64,000 nucleotides of DNA from Thalassotalea fonticola (GTDB lineage: Bacteria > Pseudomonadota > Gammaproteobacteria > Enterobacterales > Alteromonadaceae). Below, piece after piece: positions 55,812-63,636 of the stretch (the stretch's first letter is position 1; each line of letters starts with the position of its first letter). The notes beneath the pieces were generated by a model. The model was not told where the DNA came from. It made no database searches and saw only the letters and a program-made list of their open reading frames with translations. The stretch lies in contig NZ_CP136600.1 of NCBI RefSeq assembly GCF_032911225.1, forward strand, positions 3,720,001 through 3,784,000, written 5' to 3'. The translations under genes and the position numbers were made by a program.

Positions 55812-56483
55812 ATGATTAATACAATAATCGAACTATCAGCAGAACCTGTTGGTTTTCATGATGTAGCCGATGAATTAACTGCTGATATGTTTGTTTCTAG
55901 CATTCCAACTCAGCATAGTCATGACTATTACTGCGATGAAGAATTAGGCTTGTATATAGGAGTATGGGATACAACTGATATGCAAGAAGCACCGGGTGCC
56001 TATGAATTGGAAGAATTTATGGTGATACTTGTCGGCGAGGCAAGTATTAAAAACAATCAAACAGGGCACATAGAAACAGTGCAAGCGGGAGAAAGTTTTG
56101 TTATTCCTAAAGGCTACGACTGTCAGTGGCAACAGCAGGGATATTTAAAAAAATTCTATGTTATTTTAGATAATGACAAGCTCGCAGCTAATAATCAAAA
56201 CGTAAATTCGATTGCTCATTTTAGTGCTAATCAAAACAATGAGAGTTATGAGAATGAGCAACACACGCTAAAAGCAGGTGTAAGCAATACTAATGACAAC
56301 CTTAACTGTAGTAAAGATTATCGCTTCGTCAGTGTGTTAAAAGGTAGATTAACCCTAACCGATAGCAGCGAAAATAATCAAAGTTTTGGCGAAAATGCTA
56401 CGATATTTATCAAAAAAGGGCAGGTAGTTAGCAGCAGTATTTCGGCAGATTATAAACAATATTTTGCCAATATCAGTATCTAA
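55812..56483 (+). CDS. Cupin-domain protein
   Basis: This 223-residue protein starts at the ATG at 55,812, 10 bp after mmsA; upstream in-frame sequence is antisense-like shadow of mmsA. The N-terminal half (about 35-120) fits Cupin_3: GVWDTTDMQEAPGAYELEEFMVILVGEASI then VQAGESFVIPKGYDCQW. The C-terminal half (about 165-223; FVSVLKGRLTLTD then GENATIFIKKGQVV) looks like a second, reduced cupin. Small cupins accompany polyamine genes, and PuuR itself is a cupin fused to a DNA-binding domain, but no helix-turn-helix is present here. A binding or enzymatic role for a gamma-glutamyl or amine compound is possible. Confidence 0.7.
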   Translation: MINTIIELSAEPVGFHDVADELTADMFVSSIPTQHSHDYYCDEELGLYIGVWDTTDMQEAPGAYELEEFMVILVGEASIKNNQTGHIETVQAGESFVIPKGYDCQWQQQGYLKKFYVILDNDKLAANNQNVNSIAHFSANQNNESYENEQHTLKAGVSNTNDNLNCSKDYRFVSVLKGRLTLTDSSENNQSFGENATIFIKKGQVVSSSISADYKQYFANISI

Positions 56484-56518
56484 ATAGCAACACATAGAAT
56501 TAACGACAAGGACTAACA

Positions 56519-57994
56519 ATGCATTACCAACACTTTATTAATGGCCAGTGGGCAAAATCTGCAACAACCAATACCTTTGCCACCATTAATCCTGCGACTG
56601 AAGAAGTAATAGCGCAATTACCTGCAGGCAATAGTGATGATATCAATTTGGCCGTAGAAGCTGCACGTGATGCTTTTGATCATGGACCTTGGCCAAAACT
56701 TTCTGGAGCAGAGCGTGGTGCTTATTTACAAAAAATGGCTGAAATTATTAATCGCCGTTTAGTTGAACTGGCAAAGCTGGAGGTGCTCGATAATGGCAAG
56801 CCTTATCCTGAAGCTGAATGGGATATTGAAGATACCGCAGGGTGTTTTGAATATTACGCAAATCTTGCTAAAGAGCTAGACAATAATAGAGAAACTGACA
56901 TTGAATTACCTGAACCAAGGTTTAAATCTAAAGCAATTAAAGAACCCATTGGAGTAGCAGGCGCTATTATTCCGTGGAATTTTCCAATGCTTATGGCGGC
57001 ATGGAAGGTCGCACCAGCGTTAGCCGCTGGTTGTACTATGGTGTTAAAACCTTCTGAAATTACGCCTTTGACTGCGCTTGCACTAGGTGAAGTTGCAGAG
57101 GAAGCAGGCTTACCTGCAGGCGTTTTAAATATTGTTACTGGCCTTGGCCAAGACGCCGGGCAGCCATTAGCAGAACATCCCGATGTGGATAAAATGGCGT
57201 TCACTGGCTCGGTACCCACTGGCAGTAAAATAATGGAAATGGCGGCTAAACAGGTTAAAAATATCAGCCTGGAGCTTGGTGGAAAATCGCCGTTGGTTAT
57301 CTTTGACGATGCTGGTATTGAAGCCGCGGTTGAGTGGATCATGTTTGGTATATTTTGGAATCAGGGCCAAGTATGTTCGGCGACTTCCCGAGTACTGGTC
57401 GCTGAATCTATTTACCCGCAATTACTTGAACGATTAACGATAGAAGCGAAAAAAATTACTATTGGTGAAGGCAATAAAGACGATGTTTTGTTGGGGCCTT
57501 TAGTTAACGAAAGCCAATACGAAAAAGTACTAGCGGCTATTAAGCGTGGCGAACAAGAAGGCGCAACAGTTGCCTGTGGTGGTAAACGGGCGGTTGGTTT
57601 TGATAAAGGTTACTTTATCGAACCAACCATATTAACTGACATGAGCGATGACAGTTGGATTTGGCAGGAAGAAATCTTCGGCCCGGTAGTTTGTGTTAAA
57701 CCATTTAAAGATGAAGCACAAGCGCTGCGTCTGGCAAATGATACTCGTTTTGGTTTAGCTGCGGCCGTGATGTCAAAAGATGAAGGCCGCTGTGAACGGG
57801 TTGCAAGAGCATTTCGCGCGGGAATTGTTTGGGTTAACTGCTCACAGCCTACCTTTGTCGAGGCGCCATGGGGCGGCTACAAACAATCGGGAATTGGTCG
57901 TGAATTAGGTCAATGGGGCTTAAACAATTATCTTGAAACTAAGCAAATAACAACATTTAACAGCGATGAACCCTGGGGTTGGTACATTAAATAA
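56519..57994 (+). CDS. puuC: Gamma-glutamyl-gamma-aminobutyraldehyde dehydrogenase type (PuuC-like)
   Basis: This is a 491-residue NAD(P)-dependent aldehyde dehydrogenase. The nucleophile is C286 in NQGQVCSATSR, the glutamate in ISLELGGKSPLVIFDDAGIE, and the cofactor motif FTGSVPTG. Its PWNFPMLMAAWKVAPALAAGCT and WVNCSQPTFVEAPWGGYKQSGIGRELG segments fit the PuuC/betaine-aldehyde group. It is followed 63 bp later by a PuuB-like oxidase, which would supply its aldehyde. The name is from similarity and context; betaine aldehyde or aminoaldehydes are also possible substrates. Confidence 0.82.
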   Translation: MHYQHFINGQWAKSATTNTFATINPATEEVIAQLPAGNSDDINLAVEAARDAFDHGPWPKLSGAERGAYLQKMAEIINRRLVELAKLEVLDNGKPYPEAEWDIEDTAGCFEYYANLAKELDNNRETDIELPEPRFKSKAIKEPIGVAGAIIPWNFPMLMAAWKVAPALAAGCTMVLKPSEITPLTALALGEVAEEAGLPAGVLNIVTGLGQDAGQPLAEHPDVDKMAFTGSVPTGSKIMEMAAKQVKNISLELGGKSPLVIFDDAGIEAAVEWIMFGIFWNQGQVCSATSRVLVAESIYPQLLERLTIEAKKITIGEGNKDDVLLGPLVNESQYEKVLAAIKRGEQEGATVACGGKRAVGFDKGYFIEPTILTDMSDDSWIWQEEIFGPVVCVKPFKDEAQALRLANDTRFGLAAAVMSKDEGRCERVARAFRAGIVWVNCSQPTFVEAPWGGYKQSGIGRELGQWGLNNYLETKQITTFNSDEPWGWYIK

Positions 57995-58057
57995 ATCTCG
58001 ACAATCGAGAGTAAACAAGCAAAGAAATCATTTATATAATTACATTAAGGCGTTGTA

Positions 58058-59470
58058 ATGCAAGCTCATATTGAAGCAATTAAAGACTCAAAGTACTGTT
58101 CTATTTGGCATGACCAAGACGACATCCGGCCTGATGAGTTACCAGCATTAGCGGCTGATGAACAATGTAAATTATTAATTGTTGGTGGTGGTTTCACCGG
58201 CCTTTGGGGCGCATTGCAGGCGAAAGAAAGAGCACCAAATGCTGACATAATTCTGATTGAACAAACATTTATTGGTGACGGTGCTTCGGGTCGTAATGGC
58301 GGTTTTTTAAATGCCAGTTTGGCTCATGGTGAAACCAATACCGACCATCACTTTCCTGGTGAAGCGGATAAATTGCATGAGCTTGGCCTTGAGAATATTA
58401 AAGGTTTATTAGCATCCCTTAAAAAATATGGCATAGATGCTCATCATGAAAATGTTGGCGAAACAGAAGTTGCCCTGAGCCAAGGAGCCGCTGCGGATCT
58501 AAAAAAACACTATGAACACGCAAAAGCCCAAGGAGATGACGTAACCTGGTTTGACCAAGCGGCCATACAACAGCAAGTAGGTTCACCGAAGTTTTTAGCG
58601 GGCTTGCAATATAAAGATGGCCATACCGGTATTGTCGATCCTATTCGAATCTGTTGGGGGCTGAAAAAAGTACTCTTAGAACTTGGTGTTAAAATTTTCG
58701 AAAATACGCCGTTAACTAAACTCACGCCTTTGGGAAAATCGCAAATGACGGCGGTTTGTAATGGCGTTACTGTAATCGCTGACAAAGTATTAATGGCGAC
58801 CAATGCCTATAACGTCTGCCTTAAAAAAGTGAACGTTAATACCATTCCTGTTTGGGACTATCAACTGGCAACAGAGCCATTAAGCCCGGAACAAATGGAA
58901 TCTATCGGCTGGTTTAAAAGCCGTCATGCATTGGGCGATCATGCCAACATGTTTCATTATTTTCGCTTGACCAAAGATAATCGTATTACCTGGGGCGGTG
59001 GTGGCTCGGTTCGTTATTACTTTAATAAAGATACTGGCAGTCACTGTGCCGATATACCTGAGCGCTTTGAGCAGCTATCGAAAGAGTTTTTTGAAACATT
59101 TCCGCAATTAACTGGCATAAAGTTTAGCCATCGTTGGAGCGGTATACTGGCTACTTCTACCCGTTTTTGTATGGTGCCGGGTGTTGCATTTAATGGGCGC
59201 GTAGCTTGGGCCGTTGGTTATACCGGCTTAGGTGTTTGCGCTTCAAGGTTTGGTGCCAGGGTAGGAATTGAGTTATTAGGCTATCAACCCAGCGATATTT
59301 TGAATATGCAGTTTGTCAAAAAAGCACCTATGCCATGGGCACCTGAGCCAATTAGATGGTTGGGCTATAAAGTAACCCATAATGCCTTAGTAAAGGCTGA
59401 CGCTAATGATGGTAAACGTGGTTTATGGCTCAAATTTTTAGATAAACTTAATCTTGGTTTTACCTGTTAA
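58058..59470 (+). CDS. puuB: FAD-dependent amine oxidoreductase, gamma-glutamylputrescine oxidase type (PuuB-like)
   Basis: This is a 470-residue DAO-family flavoenzyme. The FAD-binding fold KLLIVGGGFTGLWGALQAKE lies near residues 38-57, followed by FIGDGASGRNGGFLNASLAHGETN, both in the PuuB style. The C-terminal half has HRWSGILATSTRFCMVPGV and VAWAVGYTGLGVCASRFGARVG. PuuB oxidises gamma-glutamylputrescine to the aldehyde. With puuC before it the step order is sensible. E. coli PuuB has about 426 residues, so this one is a little longer, mostly at the C-terminus. Confidence 0.82.
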   Translation: MQAHIEAIKDSKYCSIWHDQDDIRPDELPALAADEQCKLLIVGGGFTGLWGALQAKERAPNADIILIEQTFIGDGASGRNGGFLNASLAHGETNTDHHFPGEADKLHELGLENIKGLLASLKKYGIDAHHENVGETEVALSQGAAADLKKHYEHAKAQGDDVTWFDQAAIQQQVGSPKFLAGLQYKDGHTGIVDPIRICWGLKKVLLELGVKIFENTPLTKLTPLGKSQMTAVCNGVTVIADKVLMATNAYNVCLKKVNVNTIPVWDYQLATEPLSPEQMESIGWFKSRHALGDHANMFHYFRLTKDNRITWGGGGSVRYYFNKDTGSHCADIPERFEQLSKEFFETFPQLTGIKFSHRWSGILATSTRFCMVPGVAFNGRVAWAVGYTGLGVCASRFGARVGIELLGYQPSDILNMQFVKKAPMPWAPEPIRWLGYKVTHNALVKADANDGKRGLWLKFLDKLNLGFTC

Positions 59471-59483
59471 ATAAGGCATTAAA

Positions 59484-59942
59484 ATGAACTATCAAATAAA
59501 ACAAGCAGGCATCGGTGACCATCAACAAATTGCGGTTTTATTTGATCAGTATCGACAATTTTATCAACAAACCAGCAATATCAAACTTGCCGAGGCGTAT
59601 CTTAAAGAGCGACTTGAGCTTAATCAGTCAATTATTTTCCACGCTGTAGACCATTCTGGTTGCAGCTTAGGCTTTACTCAGCTTTATCCCAGTTTTTGCT
59701 CCGTTGCTCTTAAACCGGTATTCATCCTTTATGATCTTTATGTGCTTACATCGGCAAGGACTTTTGGTGTTGGCCGGGCATTAATGAACGCCGCGACTGA
59801 ACATGCAAAAGCTCATGATGCGACTTATATATCATTAGAAACTGAAACGAATAATACTAATGCTCAAGCCTTATATGAAAGTTTAGGTTATGCCCAAGAT
59901 GATGAATATCTGAAATATTTTTTAGAGTTAGATAATAAATAA
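59484..59942 (+). CDS. GNAT-family N-acetyltransferase
   Basis: This is a 152-residue GNAT acetyltransferase. The acetyl-CoA-binding region reads LYVLTSARTFGVGRALMNAATEHAK (about residues 83-107; R-x-x-G-V-G-R loop), followed by ISLETETNNTNAQALYESLGY. The gene starts 14 bp after puuB, so it is in the same operon. Amine acetylation is a plausible role given the neighbours, but the substrate cannot be read from the sequence. Confidence 0.82.
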   Translation: MNYQIKQAGIGDHQQIAVLFDQYRQFYQQTSNIKLAEAYLKERLELNQSIIFHAVDHSGCSLGFTQLYPSFCSVALKPVFILYDLYVLTSARTFGVGRALMNAATEHAKAHDATYISLETETNNTNAQALYESLGYAQDDEYLKYFLELDNK

Positions 59943-59960
59943 AATAATAAGAAAATTACT

Positions 59961-60839
59961 ATGACAGTTACAGCAAACCCAAATAATAACATTTTCAAAA
60001 ATTTCAGTGTGTTTCAGCTGTTTAAATATTCGGTATATGTTTTACTTTCAATGAACATTTACTTTTTTTTCGTTGAAGATTACAGCGCCAGTTCGCAAAC
60101 CTTTGCTCAAGGCGTGTCGGGCTTGCAAGTTATCGAAGCATTTACTGCAACCATAGACACCGCAGCCTGGGTTATTTTATTACTGTTGTTTGAACTTGAA
60201 ACTTATGTGCTTGATGATGACAAAATCAAGGGCTGGGTAAAATACAGCATTAACGCGATTCAAGCGTTGTGTTATCTGGTTATCGTGTCTTCTTTTTACG
60301 GCTACATTACTAAATACAATATGCTGCATAGCATTAGCCCCTTTATAATCGATGATATTTGTAGTTTAGTGGGGAGTTCATTTACCTACGTTCGAGACCT
60401 TGACGATTACCTGCCTTTAACGAAAGAAGTGTGCGAAAGTTTTGCCAATGTGCCGTTATTGCAAATAAACGACACGCAAATAATTGCTGATCAACTTCAC
60501 CTCACCGAGGCGCATCGTTTATCAACCGTGGAAGTAATTAACTCAGCGACTTGGTTATTAGTGGTTATTATTCTTGAAATTGAAGTGTATTTACAATTGA
60601 AAGGGCAGTTATCTAAACGCCGTATGTTTGCCCATAAAGTTATCAAGGCAGTACTTTATGCTACCTTGTTTATTGCTGCAGCGTATTGGGGCGTGAAAGG
60701 TGGTTTTATTGATTTTTGGGATGCGTTCTTGTGGCTAGTTGCATTTGTATTCATTGAATTAAATATTTTTCAGTGGAATGCAGAAGGCGAAGAAGATACT
60801 GCCAAGTTAACACAACAAACTAAGCAGGCTAAGGCATGA
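59961..60839 (+). CDS. Six-helix membrane protein with internal repeats, unknown function
   Basis: This 292-residue protein has about six membrane segments (roughly 14-34, 50-72, 85-106, 186-210, 224-246, 252-274). A pattern A-x-W-[VL]-x5-[LI]-E-[LI]-E-x-Y occurs near residues 53-68 and 192-208, each followed by a basic loop and another helix, and a third related copy (WDAFLWLVAFVFIELNIFQW) ends the protein. The acidic pairs lie inside or at the edge of the helices. A polar loop with three cysteines (about 112-160) separates the halves. No family was recognised. It overlaps the serine hydrolase gene by 4 bp (ATGA), so the two are coupled. Confidence 0.7.
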   Translation: MTVTANPNNNIFKNFSVFQLFKYSVYVLLSMNIYFFFVEDYSASSQTFAQGVSGLQVIEAFTATIDTAAWVILLLLFELETYVLDDDKIKGWVKYSINAIQALCYLVIVSSFYGYITKYNMLHSISPFIIDDICSLVGSSFTYVRDLDDYLPLTKEVCESFANVPLLQINDTQIIADQLHLTEAHRLSTVEVINSATWLLVVIILEIEVYLQLKGQLSKRRMFAHKVIKAVLYATLFIAAAYWGVKGGFIDFWDAFLWLVAFVFIELNIFQWNAEGEEDTAKLTQQTKQAKA

Positions 60840-62056
60840 AAATAATAACGTCTAAACCCAGCTATGTTATTGAGCAAGCGCTAAACATAGGTCAGCATAA
60901 TTGGGACTCGCCTGATCACTTAGGTATTGGCCAGCTGTCAATGGATAAGCTGTTTAAAACTGTAGCGATAGAATGCAATGAAACGCTGGTGTTACCACAA
61001 AGCAATAAACCGCTTAATGTTGAACAGTTACAGTTTAATGATCCATTGATGCAAGGTCGCATGATAACGGGTGAGCAACTGTTAAACCGGCGAATTTTTA
61101 ATGACGGTTTATTAGTGATGCACAAAGGTGAGGTTGTCCATGAGTCTTATCGAAACGGTATGACCCCGACAGATCGGCACGTTATTCACTCATGTACTAA
61201 GTCGTTATGTGCAATGCAGATAGCTATTGCTATCGAACAAGGTTTAATCGATGCATCAGCACAACTAACCTTGTATTTACCTGAATTTTTACAACACCAT
61301 GCTTGGCATGGGGTGACTGTACAACACGTACTTGATATGCAAGCCGGTATTGAATATGACGAAGATTATACTAACCCAAATGCTCATTATTGGAGTTATG
61401 CCAGGGCGGCCGGATATTATCCGGTGAAACCAGGAGAGCAAGCCATTGGCGCGAGAGCGTGGGCTTTGCAAAACCTACATACCCGTGCACACCCGCCGGG
61501 TAGTTGCTTTTCATATAACTCTTGTTTAGCCAATGTATTAGGCATGGTGCTTGAACAAGTTTATCAAAAAGACCTGACAGAAATATTTGAACATCTACTT
61601 TATCAACACATAGGCGCTGAGGCTTCAGGCTATTTTAATACCGACCCGCAAGGTTTTGCGATTACTGAAGGTCAGTTAAACTTACGTTTGCGTGATTTCG
61701 CCCGCGTGGCATTTTTAATGATAAATAACGGTAAAACATTAAGCGAAGAGCAACTACTGCCAAAGGCATTTATTCAGGATTTGGTAAAGCCCGATGACTT
61801 TTACAAACAAGCGTATCAAGCAATAACACCAGATAGACTGTTTACCAAGGCGCAATATAAAAACCAGTTTTGGGTGTTAAATCCGGAACAACAACAGTTC
61901 GCTATGTTAGGCATACATGGTCAATTTGCCTGGTTTGATTTATCAAAGGACTTAATGATTGTAGGTATGGGCTCATACCCAGTGCAAGATGGCGAACTAC
62001 TGATGAGGAGCTTAGATACGCTTTGGCAGACAATCGCAACGGAGTTAACTGAATAA
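60836..62056 (+). CDS. Serine hydrolase of the beta-lactamase/class C esterase family
   Basis: This is a 406-residue serine hydrolase. The nucleophile motif S119-C-T-K122 lies in HVIHSCTKSLCAM, and Y227-N-S in PGSCFSYNSCLANVLG is the family's F-x-Y-x-S form, as in class C esterases and 6-aminohexanoate-oligomer hydrolases (NylB type). No signal peptide is seen, so it is probably cytoplasmic. An HGQFAWFDLSKDLMIVGMG block near the end fits the third motif region. As the last gene of the cupin-puuC-puuB-GNAT run, an amide or ester of an amine or omega-amino acid is a fair guess at substrate. Confidence 0.8.
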   Translation: MKIITSKPSYVIEQALNIGQHNWDSPDHLGIGQLSMDKLFKTVAIECNETLVLPQSNKPLNVEQLQFNDPLMQGRMITGEQLLNRRIFNDGLLVMHKGEVVHESYRNGMTPTDRHVIHSCTKSLCAMQIAIAIEQGLIDASAQLTLYLPEFLQHHAWHGVTVQHVLDMQAGIEYDEDYTNPNAHYWSYARAAGYYPVKPGEQAIGARAWALQNLHTRAHPPGSCFSYNSCLANVLGMVLEQVYQKDLTEIFEHLLYQHIGAEASGYFNTDPQGFAITEGQLNLRLRDFARVAFLMINNGKTLSEEQLLPKAFIQDLVKPDDFYKQAYQAITPDRLFTKAQYKNQFWVLNPEQQQFAMLGIHGQFAWFDLSKDLMIVGMGSYPVQDGELLMRSLDTLWQTIATELTE

Positions 62057-62082
62057 AAGACAGGACAAAAAATAAAAAACAC

Positions 62083-62130
62083 ACCGTCATTCTACACGAA
62101 CACTAGCGAGGTGAGGCTCCTCCTGAAGTT
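62083..62130. repeat. Short dispersed repeat (CCGTCATTCT type)
   Basis: ACACCGTCATTCTACACGAA and the bases after it (CTAGCGAG) resemble the stretch at about 13,530-13,580 (CGCCGTCATCCTGTGGAAGC with CTAAGCGAG). Similarity is partial. Confidence 0.35.
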
Positions 62131-62194
62131 TGCTATGACTTAACTTAAGTGAATCATGAACGACAAAAAAGTGCCATTCAGAGACGCTCAATAA

Positions 62195-62548
62195 TTATCT
62201 ATTAGATAGTTTTTTACCAATAAACTCGCCGAAAATTTGAAGGGTTATTAGTCCAAGCAGACCCATTGGATAAATAAAATACCAGCCCATGAAAAGCTCT
62301 CTTTTTCCAATAGTCCATGCAGATAAAACGTCAAACATAAATAAACCCGCTAACCCACACCAAAGCCACGTTGAATGTTTGGACCGAGTGAACCATTGTT
62401 TTTCTGCTGCAAAAGTGCCACCAACATATGCTAAAAAGAAGCTGCATATTAGCGAGGCATGAACTCTTAAAGGGGCACCACTAATTGATAGATAAGCTAT
62501 AGACAAAATAATAAAAATTACGATACTTGTGATTAAAGTTTGTTTCAT
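62195..62548 (-). CDS. Small membrane protein, unknown function
   Basis: The start at 62,548 (MKQTLITS) is chosen because an AGGA lies just before it; in-frame sequence upstream has no ribosome site and would run into the neighbouring gene. The 117-residue product has about four hydrophobic segments (near 3-22, 30-46, 59-78, 88-108) linked by short basic loops. No family was recognised. It follows the 111-residue membrane protein gene on the same strand by 13 bp, so the two probably form an operon. Confidence 0.6.
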   Translation of the reverse strand: MKQTLITSIVIFIILSIAYLSISGAPLRVHASLICSFFLAYVGGTFAAEKQWFTRSKHSTWLWCGLAGLFMFDVLSAWTIGKRELFMGWYFIYPMGLLGLITLQIFGEFIGKKLSNR

Positions 62549-62561
62549 TGTCCTGTGCCTA

Positions 62562-62897
62562 CTAAGGTTTACTATTCCGCCATTTAACTCCATAACAGAG
62601 TGAGGCAAACAGTATTGTTCCACCTGGAAAAAATGGATTTATTGAAGAGTCGACGACTAGAACAATTGGTGCTGTTACAAAAAACAAAATCATTCCCCAT
62701 CGTCCCCAAAAACCTGTAGCCCAAACGGTGATTAGAGAGCTAGCAATCAAAACAATACTAGATATCAGAATTGAAGTTAAATTTATTGGAGTTGAAGTCA
62801 CTGAAGTAAATATAAAAATTAAAGCGAACAATGTAACAACAGCGAAAATGCCACCTACAAAGATAGCTAACAAAAATCGCTTAACATCCCTTTCCAT
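62562..62897 (-). CDS. Small membrane protein, unknown function
   Basis: This 111-residue protein has a basic N-terminus (MERDVKRF) and three or four membrane segments (about 8-30, 38-60, 64-82, and a weaker one near 90-105). AGGA lies 1-4 bp before the ATG. No family was recognised. It is upstream of the 117-residue membrane protein gene and downstream of the 93-residue one, all on the minus strand. Confidence 0.6.
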   Translation of the reverse strand: MERDVKRFLLAIFVGGIFAVVTLFALIFIFTSVTSTPINLTSILISSIVLIASSLITVWATGFWGRWGMILFFVTAPIVLVVDSSINPFFPGGTILFASLCYGVKWRNSKP

Positions 62898-62959
62898 TCC
62901 TGATACTTCCTAAAATTTATAATTTTTCACTGGCGGGTTATCGCTCTTTTCTGCCGTAG

Positions 62960-63241
62960 TTAAGGCTTAATTTCAGCTTGAGTTTTAATATTATCAAGAG
63001 GTAAATCGTCATGTTTAACGAGAGCCAATAATGCTTTAAATCTGCTATTTATGTGAACCATCAATTGCAGAAATAAACATATAACCAAACCAACATCTGC
63101 ATATTGAATTTGAGGCTCATAGAATACGTGCATTAACAGCATACATAAATTGCAAATACAAAGAATCCATTCTCGGATTGATAAAGAAGTACCTTTCAAA
63201 ATTTGATACATTCTCTTTTTATCGTCAGGCGCTAAATACAT
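62960..63241 (-). CDS. Small protein with two membrane helices, unknown function
   Basis: This 93-residue protein has a charged N-terminus (MYLAPDDKKRMYQILKG), two hydrophobic segments (about 24-40 and 48-63) and a charged tail. An AAGGAAA site lies upstream of the ATG. No family was recognised. It is the first of three small membrane protein genes on the minus strand; codon use looks more AT-rich than in the catabolic genes, which may mean recent arrival. Confidence 0.55.
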   Translation of the reverse strand: MYLAPDDKKRMYQILKGTSLSIREWILCICNLCMLLMHVFYEPQIQYADVGLVICLFLQLMVHINSRFKALLALVKHDDLPLDNIKTQAEIKP

Positions 63242-63636
63242 AATAATTTCCTTTTATTTTATTTCCACTTATCGCTCTTTGTAGATTAACAACTTTTAGC
63301 TTTGAGTCTATTGATAGGATATTGATTTTTTCTTAATTATTTATCTAATAACAGATAGATGAAGGATGTGAGCTATTATTGGGTTTTCTTACCAAATTAT
63401 TTGAGCCATCAACGACCGTTTATCGTTGTGAGTTCAACGGGTGAATGTAGTGCTATCCGTATAGTCGCTTTAGGAACGTTAAAAACAATTTGTTTTAACT
63501 TGTCTTTTTTCTGTGCTTGATATTTTTAATCAGTGACTTGTAAACCTATAAAAATACCAGTAACAACGATCAGAAAATCGAGCGAAACAGCAAACCATTT
63601 ACCTACTGATTAGATTTGCTGCAATAAATGCGTATT
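63242..63636. other. Gene-free stretch
   Basis: No gene, repeat or clear terminator is seen in these 395 bases. The sequence is AT-rich, with the promoter of the small membrane protein genes expected near 63,250-63,320. Confidence 0.4.

Noticed and set aside
62549..62623. Longer version of the 117-residue membrane protein
   Set aside because: The extra 25 residues overlap the neighbouring gene and have no ribosome site; the ATG at 62,548 has an AGGA before it.
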